48,767 nt of DNA from contig CANGDL010000011.1 of the NCBI GenBank assembly GCA_947452675.1, positions 1-48,767 of the forward strand, read 5' to 3'. Below, piece by piece: positions 23,879-33,834 of this stretch. The translations under genes and the position numbers were made by a program. Origin of the DNA: Microbacteriaceae bacterium (lineage in GTDB: Bacteria > Actinomycetota > Actinomycetes > Actinomycetales > Microbacteriaceae). Each line of letters opens with the position of its first letter. Within the stretch, counting starts at the first letter, position 1. The notes under the pieces were generated by a model. The model did not search any database, was not told the DNA's origin, and saw nothing but the letters and a program-made list of their open reading frames with translations.

Positions 23879-25749
23879 AACGGTTTCTATCGCTTGCGCT
23901 TACGGCTTTAGGTCTTTCGGTCTTTTCTTGGTGGGTACAGAGGCCACAACATACCCTGAATAATTGGACCGATGTCGAATACACGGGCCCGCTGAATTTC
24001 TTTCGCACTCAATTTCTCGCGAATTTGAGTGGGGTCACCCTCGAGGCCAAGGGACTAGTCGCCGGCTTAGCCATTGGTGACAAGTCAATGCTGCCCAGCG
24101 ACCTGACTGACAACATGAAAGTCGTTTCGCTAACGCATCTCACCGCTGTCTCGGGAGCCAACTGTGCAATCGTCATTGGCGTGCTTTATCTAGTTCTTGG
24201 TAGGGCTCCCATTGAGCGTTGGGCGCGTGTTGTGTTTTCGCTTGCGGCGCTCAGCCTTTACGTATTGCTGGTTGGTCCTCAGCCGAGTGTTTTGAGGGCG
24301 GCCTTGATGGCAGCACTGATTTTGTTCTCCAACTTGCTTGGCAGATCAAGTTCAGGAAATCAGGTGCTGGCCCTTTCGGTAATTATTTTGCTCATTGCTG
24401 ATCCATGGCTGGCCACTAACTTCGGCTTCCAATTGTCTGTTTTGGCTACGTTTGGAATCCTAGAGTTGGCTCCTCGGCTTGCTCAACGAATTAGTAATCG
24501 AGTGCCTAGCTGGTTAGCAGTCGCTGTCTCCGTGTCAGTTTCGGCGCAGCTGCTTTGCCTCCCGGTTCTACTTGAACTTCAGTCAGGCATTTCAACATAC
24601 TCTCTACCCGCGAACCTATTAGCTGAGCCGCTAGTTGCACCTATAACCGTTTTGGGCATACTCGCATGCGTGTTTGCGCCAATCTTGCCATCGTTTGCTT
24701 CGTTACTCACTTGGCTAGCGTCGATAGGCGCATGGCTAATCATTAGGCTCGCGGATTTCTTCGCAAATTCACCTGCGGCCACTCTCTCCTGGCCGGCTGG
24801 CCTGGCGGGCTCCCTCATGGCAGCAGTGTTAGTAGTTCTCTGTGTGATTCTTGTGCGAACCGATCGCGCACGCGTTCGCAATCAAGTCACGATACTTTTG
24901 GTTGCAATTATTGCAATTGCTCTGGGAAATTTTGGAGTGAAATTCCTTCGAGGCAATGATTGGCCTGCCTCAGATTGGGCCATCATTTCCTGCGACGTAG
25001 GCCAAGGTGACGCCACACTAATCAGATCTGCCGGGCACATTGCTCTAATCGATGTAGGGCGAAAACCAACTCCAATCAGAAATTGCTTAAATCATCTCAA
25101 CATAAAGCACATTGACCTGCTGGTTCTGACCCATTTTGATCTGGACCATGTAGGGGGACTCGACGGCGCACTTGCCGGCACCTCCGTAGAGTCAGCAATG
25201 ATTACCAGCTTTCATGATGAACGACCAGCGGCCGCCATAACTTGGCGAAAACTCTCGAGCCATGCCAAGGTCCTCTATTCCGCGGAAACAAATATGGAGG
25301 GTAGCTTGGGGAACTTTAGATGGAAGGTATTGTCGCCGCACCGAGGGGCTCCGGAAGCAGAGGATTCAAATGATGGCAGCGTGACGATGCTTTTTGAAAG
25401 TAGGAATGTTGACGTGCTCACATTGGCTGATTTAGGAGAGAAGGGGCAAATGAGGCTGGCTGCTGAATCTTCCGGTTGGTTGGGCACGGGGTTTGGCGGG
25501 GTGCCCTTGGTAGTCAAGGTTTCCCACCATGGATCTGCAGATCAGTATCCAGAACTTTATGAATCCCTTCACCCCAGTGTTGCTCTGATTTCCGTTGGTG
25601 CGGGCAATCACTACGGACATCCAACGGCTCGAACTCTGAAGCTTCTGAATTACATCGGGGCCAGCACCTATCGAACTGACTTGGATGGGGCGATTGCGGT
25701 TAGCGCGGCTCCCGAGGGTCTGCGAGTCAATCTTGAAGGTCACGGATAG
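23875..25749 (+). CDS. comEC: competence protein ComEC/Rec2, short N-terminus
   Basis: 624-aa inner-membrane channel and nuclease that passes single-stranded DNA into the cytoplasm. A short N-terminal membrane and soluble stretch is followed by the competence domain (LTHLTAVSGANCAIVIGVLY, several helices) and a C-terminal metallo-beta-lactamase domain (CDVGQGDATLI, THFDLDHVGG, VKVSHHGS). Most ComEC are 700-800 aa; an in-frame stop at 23866 prevents a longer start here. TTG is the only usable early start and has no ribosome-binding site. Function is probable since both conserved domains are intact. Confidence 0.88.
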   Translation: MKRFLSLALTALGLSVFSWWVQRPQHTLNNWTDVEYTGPLNFFRTQFLANLSGVTLEAKGLVAGLAIGDKSMLPSDLTDNMKVVSLTHLTAVSGANCAIVIGVLYLVLGRAPIERWARVVFSLAALSLYVLLVGPQPSVLRAALMAALILFSNLLGRSSSGNQVLALSVIILLIADPWLATNFGFQLSVLATFGILELAPRLAQRISNRVPSWLAVAVSVSVSAQLLCLPVLLELQSGISTYSLPANLLAEPLVAPITVLGILACVFAPILPSFASLLTWLASIGAWLIIRLADFFANSPAATLSWPAGLAGSLMAAVLVVLCVILVRTDRARVRNQVTILLVAIIAIALGNFGVKFLRGNDWPASDWAIISCDVGQGDATLIRSAGHIALIDVGRKPTPIRNCLNHLNIKHIDLLVLTHFDLDHVGGLDGALAGTSVESAMITSFHDERPAAAITWRKLSSHAKVLYSAETNMEGSLGNFRWKVLSPHRGAPEAEDSNDGSVTMLFESRNVDVLTLADLGEKGQMRLAAESSGWLGTGFGGVPLVVKVSHHGSADQYPELYESLHPSVALISVGAGNHYGHPTARTLKLLNYIGASTYRTDLDGAIAVSAAPEGLRVNLEGHG

Positions 25750-25752
25750 GCT
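25747..25752 (+). promoter_or_regulatory. -10 box (TAGGCT) of a leaderless holA transcript
   Basis: TAGGCT ends 6 nt before the holA GTG and begins with the TAG stop of comEC. It is the same hexamer, in the same overlap with a stop codon, as at proA. Confidence 0.45.
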
Positions 25753-25758
25753 TGCCCT

Positions 25759-26745
25759 GTGAGTAAGGCGAAGCAAATGGACTGGCGAGGCGTTCTGCCG
25801 CACCCGGTTGTTTTCGTCTCTGGGCCAGAAGAATATTTAGCTGGAAGGGCAATAAGGTCTCTGCGCGAACAACTCAGAGAACTTGATTCAGCCCTTGAGA
25901 TTCACGAAGTTGACGCTGCTGACTACGCGTCTGGACAATTGCTCAACATTACTAGCCCTTCACTTTTCTCTGAGCCACGATTGGTCATCATCACCGGTTT
26001 CGAGCGATGTAGCGATGAACTTATTTCGGATGGGTTGGCATACATCGAAAACCCGACATCCGACACGACTGTTATTCTTCGTCACACCAGTTCTAGTGTG
26101 CGTGGAAAAAAATTAGTCGATGCAATCCGGTTGAATTCGAATTGTGCCGAAGTTGCCTGTCTTCCAATCAAGGGCGATGGAGAGAAATTAGCCTTCGTGC
26201 AGGCTGAATTCGCACATGCTGGGAGAAAAATTAATCAGAGCGCAGCAAAAGCACTTCTTGATGCTTTTGCAGATGATTTAGCTGAATTGGCGGGCGCTTG
26301 CCAGCAACTTCTTCAAGATAGCGCTGAGGCTATTACCGAACAAATCGTAGAGCGCTACTATGGCGGCCGAGTCGAAACCAATGCGTTTAAGGTTATTGAC
26401 GCGGCACTTGCCGGCCAAAGTGGCACGGCGCTCGGCTTGCTTCGACACGCAATTTCAACCGGGGCTGACCCGGTTCCGTTAGTAGCAGCCATTTCAATGA
26501 AAATGCGCCAGTTGGCGAAAATCTATGGCAACCGAAACGCTTCGGCAGCGAGTGTTGGAATGGCGCCTTGGCAAATGGATAGAGCTAATAAGGATCTATC
26601 TGGTTGGACTGAGGATGGCCTTGCTTTGGTGATTCAGCGTCTAGCCGATGCCGATGCTGCCGCAAAAGGCGCAGAGCGAGACCCGGTGTTTACATTGGAA
26701 AAACTCATCACATTGATTTCTCAAAAGGGGGTTGCTCTAAGTTGA
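25759..26745 (+). CDS. holA: DNA polymerase III subunit delta
   Basis: 328-aa clamp-loader delta subunit that opens the beta clamp. Recognised by overall pattern: PVVFVSGPEEYLAGRAIRSL at the N-terminus, SLFSEPRLVIITGFE, the HTSSSVRGKKL segment and the C-terminal collar domain (AISMKMRQLAKIYG, LADADAAAKGAERDPVFTLE). GTG start. The comEA-comEC-holA order is common. The next gene overlaps its stop by 4 bp (TTGA). Confidence 0.92.
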   Translation: MSKAKQMDWRGVLPHPVVFVSGPEEYLAGRAIRSLREQLRELDSALEIHEVDAADYASGQLLNITSPSLFSEPRLVIITGFERCSDELISDGLAYIENPTSDTTVILRHTSSSVRGKKLVDAIRLNSNCAEVACLPIKGDGEKLAFVQAEFAHAGRKINQSAAKALLDAFADDLAELAGACQQLLQDSAEAITEQIVERYYGGRVETNAFKVIDAALAGQSGTALGLLRHAISTGADPVPLVAAISMKMRQLAKIYGNRNASAASVGMAPWQMDRANKDLSGWTEDGLALVIQRLADADAAAKGAERDPVFTLEKLITLISQKGVALS

Positions 26746-27932
26746 CGAAAACCAAGAGTTTCGGATTCTTTGGATTCCTAGCTTTATTTTTTATCTCACT
26801 GGTGCTTCGTCCGCCGGTTGCTTCAATCGGACCCCTGCTAAATGAAATAGTTTCCGATCTTGGCCTAAACGCAACTGAAATGGGCCTATTGGCTTCCGCG
26901 CCCGTGCTTTGTTTCGGCCTTGGTGCGTTTGCAAGCCCTGCCCTGGTGCGCCGCTTCGGCGTTAATCATTCAATGTTCATCGTGCTCAGTCTGCTTGCAC
27001 TTGCTGCCTTTTGCCGCTTGTTCTTCGGCTACCCGGGGTTGCTCGTGGGCACGATTGCTGCAGGATTGTCCATTGCCGTCGCGAATGTCCTTCTGCCGAC
27101 GATTGTTCGAATCGAATTTCCTAATCGTGTTCCTTTGGTTACCGGTGCGTACACGACTCTCCTTGCCTTCTCGGCAAGTTTCGCGGCTTCGGTGGCTGTT
27201 CCGACGAGTCAACTTCTCGGAGGTTGGAGACTCGCATTGGGTGTTTGGCTGCTACCGGCATTGCTTGCGGCAATTTTTTGGGCACCTAAGGCCCTTAAGC
27301 AAGAAGAGCATGTGGCACAAGCGGCTGATGCCGCTGCTGAGGAGCGATCTGCCGTTTTGCGTTCGCCAATCTCCTGGGCCATCGTAGGGTTTTTCGGGCT
27401 TCAATCTCTTGGCTTTTACTCGATTCTTGGATGGTTACCCACTTTGCTCATTGCTAGCGGTCAAAGCCCCGCTTCGGCTGGGAGTTATCTCGGATTGGCG
27501 ACAGCAATCGGAATTCCCGCTGGTTTAATACTTTCCGGTGTTATCGGCAAGTTCCGAAGTTTAGCGTGGTGGGCTGCTGGCGCCAGTGCAAGCACCCTAT
27601 TGGGGTATGTGCTGCTTTTAGTAAGCCTCACCCAAACCGTGCTTATTGTTCCTGCGTGCGTATTTATAGGACTAGGACAGGCATCGACGTTCCCGATGTC
27701 ACTTTCCATTATTGGCACTCGGGCTTCGACCAGAGCACAGACAACACAGCTGTCAGCAATGGCTCAGGGGTGGGGTTACCTTATGGCAGCCCTCGGTACG
27801 TTTGTGGTCGGTGTCCTCGCAAGCGCCACGGGATCATGGGCGCCGAGTGTAATTCTTTTGGCGCTTCTTACTGCAATTCAGATTGCTGTGGGCTTTTACT
27901 CCGGTCGACCAGGAGTTATACCCGCGAAATAA
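26742..27932 (+). CDS. MFS transporter, CynX/NimT type
   Basis: 396-aa major-facilitator protein with about 12 membrane helices. The N-terminal half has LVLRPPVASIGPLLNEI and FASPALVRRFG, the pattern of the CynX (cyanate/2-nitroimidazole) exporter family; substrate unknown. Start is a TTG overlapping the holA stop (TTGA), so it is translationally coupled. A strong bidirectional terminator follows. Confidence 0.85.
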   Translation: MTKTKSFGFFGFLALFFISLVLRPPVASIGPLLNEIVSDLGLNATEMGLLASAPVLCFGLGAFASPALVRRFGVNHSMFIVLSLLALAAFCRLFFGYPGLLVGTIAAGLSIAVANVLLPTIVRIEFPNRVPLVTGAYTTLLAFSASFAASVAVPTSQLLGGWRLALGVWLLPALLAAIFWAPKALKQEEHVAQAADAAAEERSAVLRSPISWAIVGFFGLQSLGFYSILGWLPTLLIASGQSPASAGSYLGLATAIGIPAGLILSGVIGKFRSLAWWAAGASASTLLGYVLLLVSLTQTVLIVPACVFIGLGQASTFPMSLSIIGTRASTRAQTTQLSAMAQGWGYLMAALGTFVVGVLASATGSWAPSVILLALLTAIQIAVGFYSGRPGVIPAK

Positions 27933-27938
27933 TCAAAT

Positions 27939-27972
27939 AAAAAACCCGCTACCGGAAGGCAGCGGGTTTTTT
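27939..27972. terminator. bidirectional terminator between the MFS gene and rpsT
   Basis: Stem of about 12 pairs (AAAAAACCCGCT / AGCGGGTTTTTT) with a 10-nt loop, A-rich on one side and T-rich on the other, so it can end both the plus-strand MFS transcript and the minus-strand rpsT transcript. Confidence 0.92.
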
Positions 27973-27982
27973 AAAGTTCTCT

Positions 27983-28243
27983 TTAGAGAGCTGCAACCTT
28001 CTTGGCAAGCGCTGACTTGCGATTAGCTGCGTTGTTCTTGTGAAGAACACCCTTAGAAACTGCCTTGTCAAGCTTCTTGCCTGCAAGTGCTAGAGCTGCA
28101 GCTGCAGCGGCCTTGTCGCCAGAAGCAGTTGCCTCGCGAGATGCGCGGATTGCGGTCTTTACCTCGCTGCGAACAGCCTTGTTGCGCTCAGCAGCCTTTA
28201 GGTTGGTGCCAATGCGCTTGATCTGTGACTTGATGTTTGCCAT
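27983..28243 (-). CDS. rpsT: 30S ribosomal protein S20
   Basis: 86-aa bS20: starts [14 protein letters not shown], contains [18 protein letters not shown] and ends [17 protein letters not shown], all typical of this three-helix 16S-binding protein. It is divergent from lepA. The 214-bp gap (28244-28457) holds both promoters; on the minus strand TTCATT-17 bp-GAATAT (in 28280-28315) is a candidate for rpsT. Confidence 0.97.
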   Translation of the reverse strand: MANIKSQIKRIGTNLKAAERNKAVRSEVKTAIRASREATASGDKAAAAAALALAGKKLDKAVSKGVLHKNNAANRKSALAKKVAAL

Positions 28244-28457
28244 GTTTCACTTTCTTGGTTTGCACGCTGCTCTTGCAGTCGCGCGGAACATATTCAAAAC
28301 TTTGGGATTGTGAATGAAAGATTCATTCGTATCAGCCTCTAACTCTATCAGTTGGATTGCGTTTTGAGCAAGCAAATCCCGCGGTGAGCCCCACCCAGTG
28401 TGCGAGAATAGAACTACCGTCATTACGGTCCCTTTCCCTGAACAACAGAGGTTTATT

Positions 28458-30317
28458 TTGTCGCCACGCGCAACCCGCCGCCTTGAACCGGCGAAGACCG
28501 ATCCGGCGTTCATCCGTAACTTCTGCATCATCGCTCACATTGACCACGGCAAGTCGACCCTCGCAGACCGCATGCTTCAACTAACTGGCGTGGTGGATGA
28601 TCGATCGATGCGCGCGCAATACCTTGATCGAATGGATATCGAGCGTGAGCGCGGAATCACCATCAAGTCCCAGGCGGTGCGTATGCCGTGGGAAGTCGAT
28701 GGCAAAACCTATGCACTAAACATGATCGACACGCCAGGTCACGTTGACTTCACGTACGAAGTTTCCCGTTCTTTAGCTGCATGCGAAGGGGCTGTGCTCC
28801 TGGTTGATGCAGCTCAAGGCATCGAGGCTCAAACACTGGCGAATCTATACCTCGCTATGGAAAACGATCTCGAAATCATCCCAGTATTGAATAAAATTGA
28901 CCTTCCAGCAGCGCAGCCAGAAAAATATGCCGAGGAATTGGCAAATCTGATAGGCGGAAACCCCGAGGATTGCCTGCGAGTGTCTGGCAAAACAGGAATT
29001 GGCGTAGATGCTCTTCTTGACAAGATTGTCGGCACGATTCCTAACCCTGTCGGTGACCCTAACGCGCCTGCCCGCGCTATGATTTTTGACTCCGTCTATG
29101 ACTCGTATCGAGGTGTTGTCACATACGTGAGAATGATCGACGGCCACCTGAAGCCACGCGAACAGATCACCATGATGTCAACCAAGGCTGTTCACGAAGC
29201 TTTAGAAATTGGTGTTTCGTCTCCCGAGCCGGAACCAACTAAGGGTTTAGGTGTCGGCGAAGTCGGCTATCTGATCACGGGAGTGAAGGACGTTCGTCAG
29301 TCCAAGGTTGGCGACACTGTCACAACCAAGTTAAACCCAGCAACTGAACCTCTTAAGGGTTATGCGGACCCAAAGCCGATGGTTTTCTCTGGTGTTTATC
29401 CTATAGACGGCAGTGATTACCCGGTTCTGCGTGAGGCACTTGACAAGCTGAAGCTTTCCGACGCCGCGCTTGTCTATGAACCCGAAACTTCGGTAGCGCT
29501 GGGCTTTGGTTTCCGTATCGGTTTCCTGGGGCTGCTTCACCTTGAAATCGTGACTGAACGACTAGAGCGCGAGTTTGGTCTTGACCTTATTGCCACCGCA
29601 CCATCTGTGGTCTACGAGGTTACTCTCGAAAATGGAGACGAAATTGTCGTCACCAATCCAAGCGAGTTTCCTGGCGGCAAAATAAAGAAAATCATGGAGC
29701 CGTTGGTTCGGGCTACTATTTTGAGCCCCAAAGATTACGTCGGCACCATCATGGAACTTTGCCAGTCACGTCGCGGAACGATGCTAGACATGCAATATCT
29801 TGGTGAAGACCGAGTGCAACTTCGCTACGAGCTGCCATTGGCCGAAATCGTGTTCGACTTCTTCGATCAACTCAAAAGCAAAACAGCTGGTTATGGCTCG
29901 CTTGACTACGAGGAAATTGGAATGGCACAGGGTGACCTAGTAAAGGTAGACCTGTTACTGCAAGGCGAACAGGTTGACGCATTCAGCGCCATTGTTCACA
30001 AGGACAAAGCGTACGCCTACGGTGTCATGATCACCGGAAAGCTCCGTGAATTGATTCCTCGGCAGCAATTCGAAGTGCCAATTCAGGCCGCAATTGGAGC
30101 CCGAATTATCGCCCGCGAGTCTATCCGCGCTATGCGCAAGGATGTTTTGGCGAAATGTTACGGCGGTGACATCAGCCGAAAGCGAAAGCTTCTTGAAAAG
30201 CAAAAAGAGGGAAAGAAGCGCATGAAAACTATCGGCCGAGTAGAGGTTCCGCAAGAGGCTTTCATCGCAGCGCTGTCGACTGACGCTGAGAAAAAGGGCG
30301 AAAAGAAGGGTAAGTAA
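28458..30317 (+). CDS. lepA: elongation factor 4 (LepA)
   Basis: 619-aa translational GTPase that back-translocates or remodels stalled ribosomes. It starts (M)[19 protein letters not shown] as in other actinobacteria, with G1 AHIDHGKS (26-33), G2 region RGITIKSQ, G3 DTPGH, G4 NKID and the LepA-specific C-terminal domain ending near [12 protein letters not shown]. The true start is a TTG after AGAGG; an upstream in-frame ATG (28398) adds 20 unrelated residues. A small ACCGT/ACGGT hairpin lies in its leader at 28416-28429. Confidence 0.96.
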   Translation: MSPRATRRLEPAKTDPAFIRNFCIIAHIDHGKSTLADRMLQLTGVVDDRSMRAQYLDRMDIERERGITIKSQAVRMPWEVDGKTYALNMIDTPGHVDFTYEVSRSLAACEGAVLLVDAAQGIEAQTLANLYLAMENDLEIIPVLNKIDLPAAQPEKYAEELANLIGGNPEDCLRVSGKTGIGVDALLDKIVGTIPNPVGDPNAPARAMIFDSVYDSYRGVVTYVRMIDGHLKPREQITMMSTKAVHEALEIGVSSPEPEPTKGLGVGEVGYLITGVKDVRQSKVGDTVTTKLNPATEPLKGYADPKPMVFSGVYPIDGSDYPVLREALDKLKLSDAALVYEPETSVALGFGFRIGFLGLLHLEIVTERLEREFGLDLIATAPSVVYEVTLENGDEIVVTNPSEFPGGKIKKIMEPLVRATILSPKDYVGTIMELCQSRRGTMLDMQYLGEDRVQLRYELPLAEIVFDFFDQLKSKTAGYGSLDYEEIGMAQGDLVKVDLLLQGEQVDAFSAIVHKDKAYAYGVMITGKLRELIPRQQFEVPIQAAIGARIIARESIRAMRKDVLAKCYGGDISRKRKLLEKQKEGKKRMKTIGRVEVPQEAFIAALSTDAEKKGEKKGK

Positions 30318-31559
30318 TTGGCTGGCCTTCTGCCAATAGCCGATCCTGCTCCGGCGGACGGGATGCTTCCTAGTCAGGCAGCCGACGATGCTGAAAATAG
30401 AACATTTCACGCCTATGTTCATGTGCCATTCTGCCGCGTTCGCTGCGGCTATTGTGACTTTAACACCTACACGGCAACCGAGCTTGATGGGGCTCCGCAG
30501 AACGAATACGCAAGCACTCTAATTCGCGAAATTGAACTAAGTGTCAAAATCATCCGGGATTCTGGCATTCCTTCCCGTCAACTAAAGAGCGTCTTTTTTG
30601 GAGGCGGCACACCAACTCAGTTGCCAGCGGCTGATCTGGTTCGAATGCTCGGCACTCTCAGAAGCGCTTTTGGTTTCGCTGAAGGGTCCGAAATAACCAC
30701 TGAAGCTAACCCTGACACGGTCGACTTTGATTATTTAAAAACACTTGCCGATGGTGGATTCAACCGCATCTCATTTGGAATGCAGTCGGCAGTACCTTCC
30801 GTGTTGAAAACTCTTGAACGCACACATAATCCCGAGAATCTTCCAATCGTTGTATCTGCCGCTCGCGCGGCTGGGTTAGCAACCTCAGTCGATTTGATCT
30901 ATGGAGCACCGGGGGAGACCTTGGCTGACTGGCAAAGAAGCCTAGAGGAGGCAATTGCTCTCAATCCAGAACACATTTCGGCTTATTCACTAATTGTCGA
31001 GGAAGGCACCAAACTAGCTCGGCAAATAAAAGCTGGGCTCTTAACCGAACCGGACGAGGATCTCCAGGCAGACAAGTATGAATTGGCTGACAAGTTACTC
31101 GCCGATGCGGGCTACGAATGGTACGAAGTTAGCAACTGGAGTAAAAAAAATGTTGGCGTTGATAACCGATCAGCGCACAACATTTCCTATTGGAAGTCGC
31201 AGGACTGGTGGGGCTTCGGGCCGGGAGCTCATAGTCACATGGGAGGAGTTCGCTGGTGGAACGTCAAGCATCCGAGCGCTTATGCCGGAAAACTTGAAAG
31301 CGCCATTTCACCTGCGGCGGGTCGCGAAACTCTTGACCAACGAACTCGCCTCGAAGAGAGAATCTTGCTGGAAATTCGAGTTTCTGACGGACTGTCGGTG
31401 GAGTTAGCTAAACAGGTCTCATCAAATGCTTCTAACCTTGTCGCAGGCTTCATCGCTGACGATTTGGTTGAACCTCGCGCTGCACTAACGGGCACATTGA
31501 AGTTGACTTTGAAGGGAAGGCTTCTAGCCGATTCCCTTGTGCGCCAGCTACTGTCCTAG
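30318..31559 (+). CDS. hemW: radical SAM protein HemW (heme chaperone)
   Basis: 413-aa HemW. The radical-SAM cluster motif is CRVRCGYC (C39, C43, C46), with FFGGGTPTQLP and TTEANPDT after it and a C-terminal HemW domain. Once annotated as coproporphyrinogen oxidase HemN, this type lacks the extra HemN cysteine and binds heme. TTG start directly after the lepA stop. lepA-hemW-hrcA is the normal order in this group. Confidence 0.93.
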   Translation: MAGLLPIADPAPADGMLPSQAADDAENRTFHAYVHVPFCRVRCGYCDFNTYTATELDGAPQNEYASTLIREIELSVKIIRDSGIPSRQLKSVFFGGGTPTQLPAADLVRMLGTLRSAFGFAEGSEITTEANPDTVDFDYLKTLADGGFNRISFGMQSAVPSVLKTLERTHNPENLPIVVSAARAAGLATSVDLIYGAPGETLADWQRSLEEAIALNPEHISAYSLIVEEGTKLARQIKAGLLTEPDEDLQADKYELADKLLADAGYEWYEVSNWSKKNVGVDNRSAHNISYWKSQDWWGFGPGAHSHMGGVRWWNVKHPSAYAGKLESAISPAAGRETLDQRTRLEERILLEIRVSDGLSVELAKQVSSNASNLVAGFIADDLVEPRAALTGTLKLTLKGRLLADSLVRQLLS

Positions 31560-31637
31560 GCGAAGTTATTTCACCAACCGAAGGCTGATTGGGTAGCGAT
31601 AATAATCGCCAAGGCTCTCCTTTGTTGCTGTTTAGCC

Positions 31638-31665
31638 TAGTCAAGGGGCTTGGTCAAGGTAATAT
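31638..31665 (+). promoter_or_regulatory. promoter of the hrcA-dnaJ operon
   Basis: TAGTCA (31638-31643), 16-bp spacer, TAATAT (31660-31665). The -10 box touches the CIRCE element, so HrcA binding would block initiation. The 159-bp gap before hrcA holds this promoter and CIRCE. Confidence 0.5.
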
Positions 31666-31691
31666 TGGCACTCAGGTAGTTCGAGTGCTAA
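31665..31691. promoter_or_regulatory. CIRCE operator for HrcA
   Basis: TTGGCACTC, 9-nt spacer, GAGTGCTAA. It matches the CIRCE consensus TTAGCACTC-N9-GAGTGCTAA with one change (A3 to G) in the left half. It lies 33 bp upstream of the hrcA ATG, so HrcA should autoregulate hrcA and dnaJ. Confidence 0.95.
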
Positions 31692-31724
31692 ATGCTTTCA
31701 AACGTGATGATCTAGGAGGTGCCC

Positions 31725-32744
31725 ATGATTCCAGACCGGAGTCTAGAGGTGCTTCGTGCCATCGTCCAGGATTACATTCAGACCAAGGAGCCTGTGGGTT
31801 CAAAGTCTCTAGTTGAACGCCATCACTTTGGTGTATCTTCGGCCACAATTCGTAATGAAATGGCCATGCTCGAAGAAGAAGAGCTGATTCATGCCCCTCA
31901 CACTTCTGCCGGTCGAGTTCCAACCGACAAGGGATACCGACTTTTTGTCGATCGTTTGGGTGAAGTAAAACCGCTGAGCACTTCCGAGAAGGCTGCTATC
32001 TCGAACTTTATGGTCGGCAGTGCAGACTTGGATGAGACCCTCGGACGCACAGTGCGATTATTGTCGCAGCTCACTAACCAAGTTGCCATGGTTCAGTATC
32101 CAACTTTGGGCCGAGCCCGAATTAGAAACATCGAGTTGATTCCGGCTGCTGACACGCGCGTTCTACTAATTCTTATAACGGACAGTGGTCGTATTCAACA
32201 GCACGTCATTGAACTTGTCGAGCTACTTGATGTTCAGTTGATCGGCGAGATTAGGTTCAAATTGAACGAGCTTCTTGCCGGTTCAGGGTTATCAGATGTT
32301 TCGAAGAAACTCATTGATTTTGACTCTAGTTTTGCTTCGTCAAGTCGCGCCCAGGTCTCACTAATTACGGAGAGTTTGCTGGATCAGGTGGACGCCAATC
32401 GTCAGGAGAAAATTATCCTAGCTGGCACGGCAAATCTCGCAAGGCGCGAGGAAGACTTCCCAGGCAGTATTTCGCCTGTTCTTGAGGCGATCGAGGAGCA
32501 AGTTGTGTTGCTCAAGCTAATCACCGAGATGCAGGCCGAACAACATGGTGTCAGTCTTCGCATCGGCCGGGAGAACGCCTTCGAAGGCCTCTCAAATGCC
32601 TCAGTCGTAGTTTCTGGTTATGAAAACCAGGGCAGCGAAATCGCCAAACTCGGGGTCATCGGCCCCACTCGCATGGATTACTCATCAAATATTTCGGCAG
32701 TACGGGCTGTTGCTCGCTATCTGACAAAAGCACTAGGGAACTGA
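31725..32744 (+). CDS. hrcA: heat-inducible transcription repressor HrcA
   Basis: 339-aa repressor that binds CIRCE and controls heat-shock genes with help from GroEL. The N-terminal winged helix includes [38 protein letters not shown] and [18 protein letters not shown]. The C-terminus has [18 protein letters not shown] and a final VARYL. I chose the ATG at 31725 because AGGAGG sits 5 nt before it; the GTG at 31719 overlaps that site. Confidence 0.96.
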   Translation: MIPDRSLEVLRAIVQDYIQTKEPVGSKSLVERHHFGVSSATIRNEMAMLEEEELIHAPHTSAGRVPTDKGYRLFVDRLGEVKPLSTSEKAAISNFMVGSADLDETLGRTVRLLSQLTNQVAMVQYPTLGRARIRNIELIPAADTRVLLILITDSGRIQQHVIELVELLDVQLIGEIRFKLNELLAGSGLSDVSKKLIDFDSSFASSSRAQVSLITESLLDQVDANRQEKIILAGTANLARREEDFPGSISPVLEAIEEQVVLLKLITEMQAEQHGVSLRIGRENAFEGLSNASVVVSGYENQGSEIAKLGVIGPTRMDYSSNISAVRAVARYLTKALGN

Positions 32745-32751
32745 GGCACAC

Positions 32752-33834
32752 ATGGCTGACCACTATGAAGTTTTGGGCGTTGAACGAGACGCGAGCGCAG
32801 ACCAAATTAAAAAAGCATACCGAAAACTAGCTCGAGAATTGCACCCGGATGTAAACCCCGGTGCTGATTCCGAAGAACGATTCAAAGCGGTTACCCACGC
32901 CTATGAAGTGTTGAGCGATTCTGATTCTCGTCGTCAGTACGACATGGGGGGACAAGATCCATTTGGGGGTTCTGGTTTCGGCGGTTTTGGAGATATTTTC
33001 GACACGTTCTTTGGCGGTGGCGGTCAACATGGGCCTCGTTCGCGAGCCGAACGTGGTCAAGATGCGCTTCTGAGAGTTGAAATGACCCTTGAGGAAGTTG
33101 TTTTTGGTGCCGAAAAGAGCATTGAAGTCGACACCGCAATTCTTTGTTCTACCTGTGAAGGTTCATGCTGCCGACCGGGAACGGGGATGAGCGTTTGCGA
33201 TGTTTGCCGTGGAGCTGGTCAGATTCAACGTCAGGTGCGCTCGTTGCTCGGCAACGTGGTCACCTCCCAGCCTTGCGGCGCCTGCAGAGGCTTTGGTCAA
33301 GTCATCCAAGATCCATGTGTCGATTGTCGGGGTCAGGGTCGGGTGCGCGCACGTCGCAACATCGACCTTGCAGTTCCGGCAGGTGTGGAAGACGGGCTTC
33401 GCCTTCAACTCAGCGGCCAAGGCGAGGTTGGTTTTGCTGGTGGACCAAACGGTGATCTTTACGTTGACATCGCAGTTCAAACGCACGATATTTTCGGTCG
33501 CGCGGGCGATGATTTGACTGCAACGGTCGAAGTTCCGCTTCATGATGCCGTATTGGGTGGTTTCGCAAGAATCGAAACTTTTGATGGTGAAATCGAAATT
33601 GAAATCGCCTCTGGGCAGCAAACTGGTGACGTTCTTACAATCAAGGGCAAGGGTGTGAGCCGCCTTCGTTCTTCGGGTCGAGGTGACTTGAAGATTGCAT
33701 TCCAGGTCGTTACACCTACCAAACTCGATTCCAAACAGAAGGAAATATTCCGCAGCTTGGCGAAGCTTCGGAAGGCTGATTCAATCAAGCTGGTTAAACA
33801 CCACCAGGGCTTCTTCTCCGGAAAGCGTCGCTAA
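32752..33834 (+). CDS. dnaJ: chaperone DnaJ (DnaJ2 type)
   Basis: 360-aa DnaJ. J domain with HPD (31-33 in ELHPDVNP), a Gly/Phe-rich stretch ([20 protein letters not shown]), then a zinc-finger region with C-x-x-C pairs (CSTC, CDVC, CGAC, CVDC) and the substrate-binding C-terminal domains. The first pair is followed by EGSC, not the usual G-x-G. Being behind hrcA, it is the heat-regulated DnaJ2 of actinobacteria. The ATG follows GAGG. Confidence 0.95.
   Translation: MADHYEVLGVERDASADQIKKAYRKLARELHPDVNPGADSEERFKAVTHAYEVLSDSDSRRQYDMGGQDPFGGSGFGGFGDIFDTFFGGGGQHGPRSRAERGQDALLRVEMTLEEVVFGAEKSIEVDTAILCSTCEGSCCRPGTGMSVCDVCRGAGQIQRQVRSLLGNVVTSQPCGACRGFGQVIQDPCVDCRGQGRVRARRNIDLAVPAGVEDGLRLQLSGQGEVGFAGGPNGDLYVDIAVQTHDIFGRAGDDLTATVEVPLHDAVLGGFARIETFDGEIEIEIASGQQTGDVLTIKGKGVSRLRSSGRGDLKIAFQVVTPTKLDSKQKEIFRSLAKLRKADSIKLVKHHQGFFSGKRR

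Noticed and set aside
28247-28580. minus-strand ORFs in the rpsT-lepA gap
   Set aside because: They overlap the start of lepA and the promoter region, with no ribosome-binding site or recognisable domain.
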